A stretch of 64,000 nucleotides of DNA, taken from contig CAWAHF010000004.1 in the NCBI GenBank assembly GCA_963781805.1, positions 372,001 through 436,000 of the forward strand, in the 5' to 3' direction. Every line of letters begins with the position of its first letter. Position 1 is the stretch's first letter. A program made the position numbers and the translations under genes. The notes under the pieces were generated by a model, which did not search any database, was not told the DNA's origin, and saw only the letters and a list, made by a program, of their open reading frames with translations. Of this stretch, positions 55,188-64,000 are shown in pieces. The stretch comes from JAFGPL01 sp963781805. Lineage in GTDB: Bacteria > Bacteroidota > Bacteroidia > Bacteroidales > UBA10428.

Positions 55188-55231
55188 ATTCCTGCCTTCG
55201 CAGGAATGTCACGGTGGGCTTTCGCAGGAAT
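55188..55231. repeat. Dispersed ATTCCTGC palindrome plus partial copy
   Basis: ATTCCTGC-CTTC-GCAGGAAT at 55188-55207 followed by TTTCGCAGGAATGTCAGC at 55220-55237. The hairpin at 55023 is the same stem, and a shared AACAGAGATT word precedes the second copy, so the segment 55023-55237 looks like a local rearrangement of one repeat. No gene is supported in 54954-55297. Confidence 0.55.
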
Positions 55232-55297
55232 GTCAGCTTCTTTTGAGAAGCTCAAGGTGTTAAATTGGATAAACCACTTAATTTGGAAGCGAATCGC

Positions 55298-56008
55298 CTA
55301 GATTCTGTGCAGTGCGTTATAGTCATTCACCAGTGTCTCAAGAAAAATACCGGGAACCAAATCCGATTTTATCATCAGTTTTTTCTCGAACGATGATTTG
55401 GCTGCAAATGCCATTTCTGCAGCTCTGCCAATAAAATAATATTTTTTGCAATAATCCAGCACTTCCTTTATGGTATAAATATCGGACGAGCTCAAGTTGG
55501 ATGCCTCAGGAAATTTAACCTCATAATTACCGGGAAGTTCCGTAAGCAAGGTATCTTTTAAGTTATTTTTTTTGAGCCTGATAACCATTGTATTAGCAGC
55601 CATGTCACCCAGGCGTTGTCCTTTTCCGTTAATAATGATAACCAGGGTGGCAATTCCTCCAAAAAGAATAAGAATATCTACTAACCGGAAAATCCATCTC
55701 AATAAACATGATATAAAGGTAAGTTGTGTTCCGTCTCTTTTTACCACTTTAATCCCCGTTATTTTTTTACCCCAGCTTTGTCCTTCCATGGTCCATTCGC
55801 AAATCAGATGGTAAAACAGAACCGGAAGTACAAAAAGTACATAAATTCCGGTTGGCCTGCCAATAATGGATGTGATAAACATTACAATGATCGCATAGCC
55901 AAAATAAAAAATAAAATCCAGCAGTTGGGCAACAATCCTTTCTCCAATGCTGGCTACAGATTGCTCGATGATAACATGTTGAGAAGTTTGTATCCCTATT
56001 TTTTCCAT
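55298..56008 (-). CDS. RDD-family membrane protein
   Basis: A 236-residue protein with two or three membrane helices (about 25-50, 60-80, 105-135) in an RDD domain, marked by RIVAQLLDFIFYFGYAI (the Arg-Asp signature) and a QRLGDMAANT segment, and a soluble helical tail. RDD proteins are thought to act in transport or membrane processes. It is divergent from SpoIIM at 56087. RDD, SpoIIM, DUF4129, DUF4350, MoxR and DUF58 genes cluster in many Bacteroidota. Confidence 0.85.
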   Translation of the reverse strand: MEKIGIQTSQHVIIEQSVASIGERIVAQLLDFIFYFGYAIIVMFITSIIGRPTGIYVLFVLPVLFYHLICEWTMEGQSWGKKITGIKVVKRDGTQLTFISCLLRWIFRLVDILILFGGIATLVIIINGKGQRLGDMAANTMVIRLKKNNLKDTLLTELPGNYEVKFPEASNLSSSDIYTIKEVLDYCKKYYFIGRAAEMAFAAKSSFEKKLMIKSDLVPGIFLETLVNDYNALHRI

Positions 56009-56086
56009 TTTATATATTCTGGTGCGTTAAGATAAAAAAATCTTTTATATCTTACGGCATCTTTATTAAATGGTTGTATTCATCCG

Positions 56087-57043
56087 ATGAAGGAAATTTC
56101 TTTTTTGCAGAAAAACGGAGAAAAATGGAAAAAATTTGAGCTAATGCTCGCAGAGGGTTATGCTACAAATCCCAATGAGATATCTGATCTTTTTATTGAA
56201 ATTACCGACGATCTTTCCTATTCGCAGACCTATTTTCCTAATTCAAAAACGACGGCTTATCTGAATACCCTGGCTCAAAAAACCTACCAGATCATCTACC
56301 GAAACAAACAGGTACAGCGAAACAGAATTATTTCCTTCTGGGTAAAGGAGTACCCTTCACTGATTTATAGTGTCAGAAAAGAAATTTTGTATGCACTGCT
56401 AATTTTCATTATATCGACATTGATTGGTGTTATCTCGACCATGTATGATTCAGGTTTTGAACGTATTATCATGGGCGATGACTATATAAATCAAACCCTG
56501 GAAAATATGAGCAAAGGCGATCCGCTGGCAATTTACAAGAGCATGAATCAAACGGATATGTTTCTGGGTATCAGTATGAATAATATTTATGTTGCATTCG
56601 TAACCTTTGTTCTCGGGGTTTTCAGCTCAATAGGCTCGGGATTAATGCTGGTAAGAAATGGGATTATGTTAGGTACCTTTCAGACCTTTATTGCACAAAA
56701 AGGATATTTGCTTGATTCAGTTGCCACTATATGGATACACGGAACCCTTGAGATTTTTTCGATAATTGTTGCCGGAGCTGCCGGAATGGTCATGGGCAAC
56801 AGCATTATTTTTCCGGGTACATATACCCGCCTGGAATCTTTCAGAAGAGGTGCCACAAAAGGAGTTAAAATAGTCCTCGGACTGGTTCCTATATTTATTG
56901 TTGCTGCATTTCTCGAGGGATTTGTTACCCGATACACACATGCGCCTTATGTCATAAGGTTTTCTATTATTCTGCTATCTGTTTTGTTCATTTTATTATA
57001 TTTCTTTGTCTATCCGCGAAAACTTAACTTAAAACTTAAATAA
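56087..57043 (+). CDS. SpoIIM-family (stage II sporulation protein M) membrane protein
   Basis: A 318-residue protein with a soluble N-terminus and about six helices (from about residue 105), including the LGVFSSIGSGLMLVRNGIMLG block and the IHGTLEIFSIIVAGAAGMVMG helix typical of the SpoIIM/DUF95 family. The organism is not a spore former; the family is general in bacteria, and in this cluster it probably helps an envelope chaperone or insertion system. Start ATG 56087. It ends 2 bases before the next gene. Confidence 0.88.
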   Translation: MKEISFLQKNGEKWKKFELMLAEGYATNPNEISDLFIEITDDLSYSQTYFPNSKTTAYLNTLAQKTYQIIYRNKQVQRNRIISFWVKEYPSLIYSVRKEILYALLIFIISTLIGVISTMYDSGFERIIMGDDYINQTLENMSKGDPLAIYKSMNQTDMFLGISMNNIYVAFVTFVLGVFSSIGSGLMLVRNGIMLGTFQTFIAQKGYLLDSVATIWIHGTLEIFSIIVAGAAGMVMGNSIIFPGTYTRLESFRRGATKGVKIVLGLVPIFIVAAFLEGFVTRYTHAPYVIRFSIILLSVLFILLYFFVYPRKLNLKLK

Positions 57044-57045
57044 CA

Positions 57046-57942
57046 ATGGAAAATAATTCGATTGATTTCAGAAAAGAGCGCGACTTTGGTGAAATATTCA
57101 GCGCCACCTTTGATTTTATCAAACAGGAATACAAAAGATTCGGGTATGTGATAATATTGTATGTACTACCATTTCTTGTACTTTCTGCATTGTTGATGAT
57201 TCTTGTTCAATCAAACTACATCAGCAATATTAAAAATCTCATGGAATCGGCTCCATATGGCAATTTTAGTTCGTTGGGCACAATGATGCTTTTTTACCTG
57301 TTGATAATGTTATGTTATCTGATTGCACAAACCATGCTTGTGACAGCAACTTACAGTTATATTGCACTATATGTAAAAAAAGGGAAGGATGAATTTGTGG
57401 TTGCAGATGTATGGGACAAAATGAAGAGCTACTTTTTTCCGGTGTTGGGAGCCAATATTGTGATCGGTTTTATTATCGGTATTGGATTTGTGTTTTGTAT
57501 TCTGCCTGGCATTTACCTTGGGATTTCCTTAAGTGTTATTCTGGTAGCCTTGATTTTTGAAGGGAAAGGATTCTCAGATGCATTTTCAAGAAGTTTTGAA
57601 CTCACAAAACAGGACTGGTGGATGACATTTCTAATTGTGATTATTGCAGGACTTCTGGTTTATGTATTGGCCCTGGTTATTCAGATACCAGCCATGATTA
57701 TTGGAATCGGTTCATTCTGGACCAATATCAGGGAAAGTATATCAGATCCGGAAAAAGCAATAAATTCTATGGATATTTTTAACTCCGGGTATATTGTAGT
57801 CACATCTATTTCTAGTGTTCTGACATATGTATTGTATATCATTCCCAAATTAATTTTATCCTTCTGGTATTTCAGTCTTGTAGAAAAAAAGGAGAAACCA
57901 TCGCTCATGGAAAAAATTGAGCAAATTGGTGGGAATGAATAA
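57046..57942 (+). CDS. Multi-helix membrane protein of the RDD/SpoIIM/MoxR cluster
   Basis: A 298-residue protein with about six hydrophobic helices and an N-terminal RDFGEIFSATFDFIKQEYKRFG segment, similar to glycerophosphodiesterase-type membrane domains (DUF975/GPDPase_memb-like). It carries an LTKQDWWMTF motif near residue 186. It overlaps the next gene by 8 bases, so translation is coupled. No catalytic residues are visible. Confidence 0.75.
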   Translation: MENNSIDFRKERDFGEIFSATFDFIKQEYKRFGYVIILYVLPFLVLSALLMILVQSNYISNIKNLMESAPYGNFSSLGTMMLFYLLIMLCYLIAQTMLVTATYSYIALYVKKGKDEFVVADVWDKMKSYFFPVLGANIVIGFIIGIGFVFCILPGIYLGISLSVILVALIFEGKGFSDAFSRSFELTKQDWWMTFLIVIIAGLLVYVLALVIQIPAMIIGIGSFWTNIRESISDPEKAINSMDIFNSGYIVVTSISSVLTYVLYIIPKLILSFWYFSLVEKKEKPSLMEKIEQIGGNE

Positions 57943-58666
57943 ATTGCTAAAGAACATATTAATTTGTTTTTTATTGATTTGCAGCTTTTCGGGGATATTT
58001 GCATCAGCGAAGACGATACCGAAGCAACATATGTTATATGATTCGGTAAAAATTGAAATACGGTTGCCATCCAAAGAGATATTTAATGAATACTATGCTG
58101 ACCGGAATTTCAACTATGGGGAAGATACGAATATCGGCCAGGAGTTGGGCTTCTGGCTTAAGCTTTGGCTGCGTATAGGGAAGATGTTACAAAAAGTCAC
58201 CTTCCTGTTCAAGGCGATTCCACTTCTGTTTAAAATTTTATTCTTCGCACTGGCTATTCTGTTTCTGTATATTCTGATTACAAAAACTAAACTTTACAGG
58301 ATATTTTATTCAAACGAAAATCTTGAACAAATTCCATATACCGAAGTGGATATGATGGAACCGGTGATCGATATAGATGGTCAGATTGAATTGGAGATAC
58401 GAAATCAAAACTTCAGAATAGCTACCCGCCTTATGTTTATAAAACTATTGCATCTGTTGGATAAAAAGCAGTTTATTGTTATGGCAAAAGGGAAAACCAA
58501 TCACGACTATAAAACCGAGCTTTTCGGTACAAATCTGGTGGAGGATTTCGGCAAGTCGGTGTCAACATACGAATATGTATGGTATGGCAATTTTCAACCT
58601 GACAGGGGTAAGTTTGAATCACTGGCAGTTTGTTTTACTAATCTTTTTGGGCAATTAAGTGACTAA
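57935..58666 (+). CDS. DUF4129-like protein of the MoxR cluster
   Basis: A 243-residue protein starting at ATG 57935, 8 bases inside the previous gene (the TTG 6 codons earlier is less likely). A signal peptide or first helix (about 5-24) is followed by a periplasmic segment, a second helix (about 85-115) and a cytoplasmic C-terminus with ATRLMFIKLLHLLDKKQF, the DUF4129 helix. DUF4129 proteins recur beside MoxR and DUF58. It overlaps the DUF4350 gene by 8 bases. Confidence 0.8.
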   Translation: MNKLLKNILICFLLICSFSGIFASAKTIPKQHMLYDSVKIEIRLPSKEIFNEYYADRNFNYGEDTNIGQELGFWLKLWLRIGKMLQKVTFLFKAIPLLFKILFFALAILFLYILITKTKLYRIFYSNENLEQIPYTEVDMMEPVIDIDGQIELEIRNQNFRIATRLMFIKLLHLLDKKQFIVMAKGKTNHDYKTELFGTNLVEDFGKSVSTYEYVWYGNFQPDRGKFESLAVCFTNLFGQLSD

Positions 58667-59849
58667 GAAAACAAGAATAAATATTATCCTTTTAATTGGT
58701 TTGTTTGTGCTATTGGTAATGGCACAACACTATACTCCGGTGCCTGTTAAGTGGAATTATACGTTTGGCAAATCATATAAAATGCCTTACGGATGCATGG
58801 TGTTACGTAAGAGTTTATTGCCTGCCCTTTTCGGAGAGGATTTTGTACTGGATAACGATCGGACTTTTTACGAAGACCTGGATAATTTTCCGGAAGGTAA
58901 AAAGAATTTAATTTGTATCACTTCCTCATTAAATCCGGGTAAACTTGATTTAGACAAATTGTTCGAATTTGTCAGTAATGGCAATAATGCCTTGATTGCT
59001 GCATTTCAATTTCCTCAAAAACTGCTTGATACGTTGAATACAAACATAGAATTTGATCTGCCGGATTCCGGTTTATTGAGTGAGCACGCGTTGGTATTGA
59101 ATTTTGTAAATCCCGGATTAAGAAGGAAGGAGGGCTATGAATTTAAGAGGAGTTTCCCGGAACTTTACTTTTCGGGATTTGATACTATCCATACCCTGAT
59201 CCTGGGACAGGATGATGCAAAAAACATCAATTTTATCAGGGTTGATTTTGGTCAGGGAGCATTTTATCTTCACAGTCTGCCACCGGTTTTTACAAATTAC
59301 CATCTGCTTTACAGCAATTATCAGTATGCTTCCGCAGCGTTGTCGTACTTGCCAAAAACATATACCATCTGGGACGAATACTATAAACCTGTTAAGAATA
59401 TAATAAAAACTCCGGTAAGGTTTATTCTTAGCCAGAAATCGTTAAAGGCTGCCTATTTTTTGCTTTTATTTGGAATTTTTCTTTACATGCTTTTTGAAGG
59501 AAAACGGGTACAGCGCGCAATTCCGGTAATAAAACCTCCCAGAAATATGGCGCTTGATTTTATTGATACCATCGGCAGACTTTACCTGAGAAGTAATGAT
59601 CACAGAGATTTGGCGATGAAGAAGATAATCTATTTCAATGAATCGGTTTTATCCAGATTCGCTATGAATATGAATGAAACCAGTGAAGAAAAATTGGAAA
59701 AACTTTCGCGAAAATCAGGTGTGGATTTGGCGTTGATTGAAAAAATATACCGAAACCAGGAATATATTTTTCAGCAGCAGAAAATTTCTGCCGGCAAACT
59801 GTTTGAATTTCATCAAATGATTCAGGAATTTAATAATACATGTTACTAA
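58659..59849 (+). CDS. DUF4350-family membrane protein
   Basis: A 396-residue protein from GTG 58659, overlapping the upstream gene by 8 bases. An N-terminal helix (about 8-25) is followed by a periplasmic domain with YTFGKSYKMPYGCMVLRKSL, as in the DUF4350 family, then a second helix (about 265-285) and a cytoplasmic helical tail. DUF4350 proteins sit in MoxR/DUF58 loci and may present a substrate to the AAA+ unit. The gene ends 12 bases before MoxR. Confidence 0.82.
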   Translation: MTKKTRINIILLIGLFVLLVMAQHYTPVPVKWNYTFGKSYKMPYGCMVLRKSLLPALFGEDFVLDNDRTFYEDLDNFPEGKKNLICITSSLNPGKLDLDKLFEFVSNGNNALIAAFQFPQKLLDTLNTNIEFDLPDSGLLSEHALVLNFVNPGLRRKEGYEFKRSFPELYFSGFDTIHTLILGQDDAKNINFIRVDFGQGAFYLHSLPPVFTNYHLLYSNYQYASAALSYLPKTYTIWDEYYKPVKNIIKTPVRFILSQKSLKAAYFLLLFGIFLYMLFEGKRVQRAIPVIKPPRNMALDFIDTIGRLYLRSNDHRDLAMKKIIYFNESVLSRFAMNMNETSEEKLEKLSRKSGVDLALIEKIYRNQEYIFQQQKISAGKLFEFHQMIQEFNNTCY

Positions 59850-59861
59850 AATAGGATATCC

Positions 59862-60842
59862 ATGGAAAATAATGAACTTTTTAAAAGCAGAATTGACCTG
59901 CTTCCGTTGCAAAATAATGTTAGCCTGTTGAAACAGGAAATCAAAAAAGTAATTGTAGGACAGGACAAAATGATAGAGCTTTTCATGATTGCAATTCTTT
60001 CTGACGGTCATGTGCTGATAGAAGGGGTGCCGGGAATTGCCAAAACCCTGACGGCAAAACTTGTGGCGAAATCTATATCGGCCGGATTTTCAAGAATACA
60101 GTTTACGCCTGACTTAATGCCTTCGGATGTTTTGGGAACTACCATTTTTAATAATCAGAAAGCTGAATTCGAATTTAACAGGGGACCTCTCTTTTCGAAT
60201 ATAATTCTTATCGATGAAATAAACAGGGCGCCGGCAAAAACACAATCTGCCCTGTTTGAAGTAATGGAAGAACGGCAGATTACTGTGGATGGAACCACGT
60301 ATCCAATGCAGGAACCGTTCCTGGTTTTTGCTACCCAAAATCCCATCGAGCATGAAGGTACCTACCGGTTACCGGAGGCACAACTGGACAGGTTTTTGTT
60401 TAAGATAAAAATTACATATCCGACCCCGGAAGAGGAAAATCAGATTTTGCTCAATGCGAATCATCGGGTAACCAAAGATGAGACATCACTTGTAAGCCCT
60501 GTAATTAGTACGGAAGAAATTAAAAAATACCAGGAACAAATTCTTGAAATTCATATTGATGAAAACCTGGTAAAATATATTGCCGAGATCGTTTACCGTA
60601 CCCGGAATCATCCCTCGCTTTACCTGGGGGCATCTCCGAGGGCTTCGCTGAATGTGCTTAAAACCTCCAAAGCCAATGCAGCCATCAATGGCAGGGACTT
60701 TGTGATTCCTGAAGATATACAGTTCGTGCTGTATCCGGTTCTGAACCACCGGATTTATCTTACGCCTGAAAAAGAACTGGAAGGAGGAACGACAGATCAG
60801 ATAATCACCGATATTATAAAAACCGTTGAAATTCCAAAATAA
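59862..60842 (+). CDS. MoxR-family AAA+ ATPase
   Basis: A 326-residue cytoplasmic AAA+ ATPase with Walker A GVPGIAKT (about 53-60), Walker B LIDEINRAPAKTQSALFEVM with the sensor region, ATQNPIEHEGTY, and an arginine-rich YLGASPRASLN C-terminal block. MoxR ATPases act as chaperones that insert metals or remodel protein complexes with VWA or DUF58 partners; the partner is DUF58 at 60849. Length is normal. Confidence 0.95.
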   Translation: MENNELFKSRIDLLPLQNNVSLLKQEIKKVIVGQDKMIELFMIAILSDGHVLIEGVPGIAKTLTAKLVAKSISAGFSRIQFTPDLMPSDVLGTTIFNNQKAEFEFNRGPLFSNIILIDEINRAPAKTQSALFEVMEERQITVDGTTYPMQEPFLVFATQNPIEHEGTYRLPEAQLDRFLFKIKITYPTPEEENQILLNANHRVTKDETSLVSPVISTEEIKKYQEQILEIHIDENLVKYIAEIVYRTRNHPSLYLGASPRASLNVLKTSKANAAINGRDFVIPEDIQFVLYPVLNHRIYLTPEKELEGGTTDQIITDIIKTVEIPK

Positions 60843-60848
60843 ACCATT

Positions 60849-62186
60849 GTGCTTAAAGGATTAAAAGCATTATATATTTCTTCCCGGTTATACCTGATTA
60901 TCGCCGTTATTGTCCTGGTATTTGTTACCGGCTTTTACGCTGATATACTTTTTTTAGCAGGTAAACTTCTTTTAGGATTCGCAGGACTATTGGTAATGAT
61001 GGATATCTATCTTCTCTATTTTACCAACGGCAGAATATTAATCGTAAGAGAATTGCCTGAAAGATTATCGAACGGAGATGAGAATGATATTTATATCTAT
61101 CTGAAAAACAATTATCATTTCAACTCAAAAATTATAATCATTGATGAAATTCCTTTCCGGTTTCAAATCAGGGATTTTGAAATTAAAATTGAATTGAAAG
61201 CAACCGGTGAGAAAAAAATTAAATATAGCTTGCGTCCCGTTGAAAGAGGAGTATACGAATTCGGAAAAGTAAATGCATTTGCTTCATCACCTATTGGATT
61301 ATTTTACAGAAGATTTATCGGTAATTTATCATCTTCCGCTGTCAAAGTTTATCCTTCATTTTTAAAAATGCGCCAGTATCAATTGATTGCAATATCCGAT
61401 CGACTGAATGAGATTGGAATAACCCGGATACGAAGAATAGGACAACATTCGGAATTCGACCAGATTCGCGAGTATGTATATGGAGATGATTACCGAACCA
61501 TTAACTGGAAAGCCACCGCCCGAAAGAACAAATTCATGGTAAACCAGTACCAGGATGAACGTTCCCAGCAAATATACAGTATTATAGATATGGGGCGGAA
61601 CATGCAATCCTCCTTCGAAGGAATGACGCTACTGGATTATGCAATTAATTCTTCTCTCATCATCTCAAATACAGTTATCGATAAATATGACAAAGCCGGC
61701 CTTTTATGCTTCAATACCTCCATAAATCTTTTCCTTCCTGCCGAACGTAAGAATAATACGATGCACCGAATCCTTGAATTGCTATATGATCAGAAAACCG
61801 TTTTTGCAGAATCAAATTTTGAATTGTTGTATGCAACAATCAAAAGAAGAATAACCCATAGAAGTCTGTTGATATTGTTTTCAAATTTTGAATCACTTTC
61901 TTCGCTCGAAAGGCAGATGAGTTTTCTGAAAAAAATTGCAGGTTTTCATATGGTTTTGCTGGTGATATTTGAAAATACCGAAATTAGTCATGTGGTTTCC
62001 AGGGAAGTTGAAAATCTTGAAGATATATATGTCAGCACCATTGCAGAAAAATTCGTACACGAGAAAAAGGTCATGGCAAAAGAACTGATCAGGTATGGGA
62101 TTCAGACGATTATATCCAAACCGCAGCATCTTACAGTGAACCTTATAAACAAATACCTTGAACTAAAGGGGAGGGGATTGATTTAG
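60849..62186 (+). CDS. DUF58-domain protein
   Basis: A 445-residue protein from GTG 60849, 6 bases after the MoxR stop. Two N-terminal membrane helices (about 10-55) precede a DUF58 core (about 160-300) with the signature REYVYGDDYRTINWKATARK, then a vWA-like region. DUF58 proteins probably hold the MoxR ATPase at the membrane. It is the last gene of the run. Confidence 0.93.
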   Translation: MLKGLKALYISSRLYLIIAVIVLVFVTGFYADILFLAGKLLLGFAGLLVMMDIYLLYFTNGRILIVRELPERLSNGDENDIYIYLKNNYHFNSKIIIIDEIPFRFQIRDFEIKIELKATGEKKIKYSLRPVERGVYEFGKVNAFASSPIGLFYRRFIGNLSSSAVKVYPSFLKMRQYQLIAISDRLNEIGITRIRRIGQHSEFDQIREYVYGDDYRTINWKATARKNKFMVNQYQDERSQQIYSIIDMGRNMQSSFEGMTLLDYAINSSLIISNTVIDKYDKAGLLCFNTSINLFLPAERKNNTMHRILELLYDQKTVFAESNFELLYATIKRRITHRSLLILFSNFESLSSLERQMSFLKKIAGFHMVLLVIFENTEISHVVSREVENLEDIYVSTIAEKFVHEKKVMAKELIRYGIQTIISKPQHLTVNLINKYLELKGRGLI

Positions 62187-62245
62187 AATCAACAGAGGCA
62201 GCTTCGCGTAATCATAGTATAAGATTTAGTGGTGCTGGTGGAATC

Positions 62246-62629
62246 TCATCCAATATATCTGCTGAATCTTACCAGATAAAGAATAAGCAAGGAAGCAAAG
62301 AACCCAATCAAAATAATTCTTTTAGCCCTTTGTATAGATACATTTCCGGAATACACTCCAATGAAATCGGCGATTGCATATATCGGAAGGAAAATCACAG
62401 CAATGTTGAATTTCAGTGATTCGGAGATATGGAAATGAAGCAGCTCATAAACGGCTCTGGTCATTCCACAAAGCGGGCATTGAAATCCAAAGATTTTTTT
62501 ATGAATACAAAGGGAATGATTCGGATCAAATATAACAGACGATGGTAGAAAAAAAAGAATGACAATCAGAAGTATAACGATTGAATATTTAATAATAAAT
62601 TTCCCGGGTATGTTTTTGATACTTATCAT
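62246..62629 (-). CDS. DUF2752-family membrane protein
   Basis: A 127-residue protein with three hydrophobic helices and the DUF2752 hallmark FQCPLCGMTRAVYELLH (about 50-66), with two Cys and the T-R pair. Function unknown; proteins of this type are thought to be small membrane accessories. It starts 13 bases after the SUI1 stop, so both are likely co-transcribed from a promoter 5' of 63011. Confidence 0.88.
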   Translation of the reverse strand: MISIKNIPGKFIIKYSIVILLIVILFFLPSSVIFDPNHSLCIHKKIFGFQCPLCGMTRAVYELLHFHISESLKFNIAVIFLPIYAIADFIGVYSGNVSIQRAKRIILIGFFASLLILYLVRFSRYIG

Positions 62630-62642
62630 TGACCTGTAAATT

Positions 62643-63011
62643 TCATCCCCCTGCTTTTTTCACCTTGTATCCCATTTCAACCAAAAGGTTTAGAATACGA
62701 TCCCTGAAATCGCCCTGGATAAGAATTTCTCCGTCCTTAACAGTTCCGCCTACACCACATTTTGTTTTCAGCAAATTACCCAAACTTTTTATATCTTCAT
62801 TCTTACCAATAAATCCGGTTATCAGGGTAACCTTTTTACCAGCCCGTGATTTTTTATCAAGCATTATCCTTAAATCCTGTTGGTTTGGAACCGGAGTAGT
62901 TAGTTCTTCCTCATTGCCTGTATCAAACGTAAAATCAGGATTGGTCGAGTACACAATTCCTCCTTTGGTATTTTTGTTTTTCACACGTTTTAATTTTTTT
63001 GATATCTGCAA
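62643..63011 (-). CDS. yciH: SUI1/YciH-family translation factor
   Basis: A 122-residue protein with a basic N-terminus and a SUI1 domain (about 40-120) marked by RAGKKVTLITGFIG and LLKTKCGVGGTVKDGEILIQGDFRD. It is homologous to eIF1 and affects start-site fidelity or stress-related initiation. Length fits bacterial YciH. Co-transcribed with the DUF2752 gene. Confidence 0.92.
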   Translation of the reverse strand: MQISKKLKRVKNKNTKGGIVYSTNPDFTFDTGNEEELTTPVPNQQDLRIMLDKKSRAGKKVTLITGFIGKNEDIKSLGNLLKTKCGVGGTVKDGEILIQGDFRDRILNLLVEMGYKVKKAGG

Positions 63012-63146
63012 AAATAATATTTATTTCCTCCGGGATATAGAAATCTGGTTGTTCTTGCTTCAACATTAAAGGGCCATTAGACTTCAATTTTTTTATTCAC
63101 ATTATTATTCAGATATTTATCTCTGATATTTACTAATTGACTTCCG

Positions 63147-64000
63147 ATGAATCATCTGAAAAAAAACCTTAAATGGCTCGCCATCGTAAATCCAAATGCC
63201 GGACAAGGAAAAGGGAATAAAGACTGGAATAAAATTTCACAACTTCTGTCAATGTATCAGATTGATTTCGAAACCAGGTTTACGCAATACAAAAAACATG
63301 CTATTGATATTGCCAAAGAAGGCATTATAGCAGGCTACCAAAGAATTATTGCGGTAGGTGGGGATGGTACCATGAATGAAGTCATAAACGGCTGCTTTCT
63401 GCAGGAATCTTGTCCGACCGCTGAAATCACCGTTGGAATGATAACTGTGGGAACAGGGAACGACTGGGGCAAAATGTTTGGCATTCCTACTGATTATGAG
63501 GGTGCAATAAAACTGATAAGTAAAAATAATTCAAAATTGCAGGATACTGGCATAGTTTATTACTATCACGGAAACAACAGGGAATACAGATATTTTATTA
63601 ACATTGCCGGCCTTGGATTTGATGCTGTGGTGGTGCGTCGCACTAACAGGCAGAAGGAAAAAGGACGAAAAGGTAAAATGCTGTATTTCTGGAATTTGTT
63701 AACTACGCTTATTTCATACAAGCATACCAATACAGAGGTAGTTATTGATGGAAAAAAGATTTCGGAGAAGATATTTACAATTAGTCTGGGAATAGGAAAA
63801 TATTCCGGAGGTGGAATGATGCAGACCCCAAATGCATTGTCAGATGATGGATTGTTTGATGTAACCATCATAAAAAAAATAAGAAGGAGCAATGTCATCC
63901 TCAGTCTGAAAATGCTTTATAACGGAACGATTCTTGAACATCCGCTGATTGAAGGTTATACAGGAAAAGACATACTTATCGATTCAGATCCCCTGATTCA
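63147..64000 (+). CDS. Diacylglycerol-kinase-family lipid kinase, 5' part (runs off window)
   Basis: Open frame from ATG 63147 to the window end, about 284 codons; the C-terminus is missing. It begins MNHLKKNLKWLAIVNPNAGQGKG, with the VNP.AG.G phosphate loop, and VGGDGTMNEVING is the catalytic GGDGT motif. Then VGTGNDWGK, the AGLGFDA block and GGGMMQTPNA follow, as in YegS/BmrU/DgkB lipid kinases. It phosphorylates diacylglycerol or a related lipid. Divergent from yciH. Confidence 0.92.
   Translation, partial: MNHLKKNLKWLAIVNPNAGQGKGNKDWNKISQLLSMYQIDFETRFTQYKKHAIDIAKEGIIAGYQRIIAVGGDGTMNEVINGCFLQESCPTAEITVGMITVGTGNDWGKMFGIPTDYEGAIKLISKNNSKLQDTGIVYYYHGNNREYRYFINIAGLGFDAVVVRRTNRQKEKGRKGKMLYFWNLLTTLISYKHTNTEVVIDGKKISEKIFTISLGIGKYSGGGMMQTPNALSDDGLFDVTIIKKIRRSNVILSLKMLYNGTILEHPLIEGYTGKDILIDSDPLI

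Overview
The window looks like a chromosomal segment from a Bacteroidota bacterium, most likely class Bacteroidia and possibly a Marinilabiliales or Prolixibacteraceae-like lineage (family-level placement is only a guess). The evidence is a hybrid two-component (HTCS) regulator, several proteins with type IX secretion (T9SS) C-terminal sorting domains, repeated TAnnTTTG -7 promoter boxes, AT-rich DNA without clear Shine-Dalgarno sites, and a Bacteroidota-type carbohydrate-degradation locus. No rRNA, tRNA, CRISPR array, insertion-sequence transposase or phage gene was seen.

Region 1 (1-33087) is a plant-polysaccharide island that looks pectin-directed. It starts with the N-terminal part of a secreted beta-sandwich protein and an HTCS sensor-regulator, both on the minus strand. 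A divergent plus-strand run follows: NCS1-type permease, 61-residue membrane protein, GH78 alpha-L-rhamnosidase without a signal peptide, secreted GH127-type enzyme, secreted cupin and a fucose/arabinose-isomerase-family enzyme. A minus-strand run (23229 down to 15657) holds an SGNH acetylesterase, a DUF5703 glycosidase-like protein, a uroporphyrinogen-decarboxylase/MtaA-family protein fused to two thioredoxin-like domains, a CobW-type GTPase and an alpha/beta-hydrolase esterase. A last plus-strand run holds a lipoprotein glycosidase of the alpha-glucuronidase/galacturonidase type, two pectinesterases (one T9SS-exported) and a GH2-malectin protein. No SusC/SusD pair is inside the window. A workable reading is that outer enzymes de-esterify and trim pectin side chains, a rhamnosyl compound enters through the permease, is cut by the cytoplasmic GH78, and the sugar is isomerised.

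Region 2 (33158-41479) holds a divergent pair of unknown genes separated by an array of TTAAGT/ACTTAA palindromes, a MORN-repeat protein, a hypothetical lipoprotein, a peroxiredoxin-like protein, a PlsC acyltransferase and the translational GTPase TypA/BipA.

Region 3 (41480-55297) is looser and shows decay: a T9SS esterase/propeller fusion, two more T9SS proteins, an SGNH hydrolase, DUF4386 and GNAT proteins, the queuosine-precursor transporter YhhQ and an epimerase. It carries three broken genes (a Fib_succ_major fragment, a GldL-like membrane gene with an in-frame stop, an internally deleted short-chain dehydrogenase). Most copies of two dispersed non-coding repeats are here: a MITE-like element with CTAGTGTCATGTCAA termini and a 66-bp sequence found 5' of minus-strand genes.

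Region 4 (55298-64000) is a compact housekeeping-type block: RDD, SpoIIM, membrane protein, DUF4129, DUF4350, MoxR ATPase and DUF58, with the plus-strand genes overlapping or nearly touching, then DUF2752, a SUI1/YciH factor and the start of a diacylglycerol-kinase-family lipid kinase.
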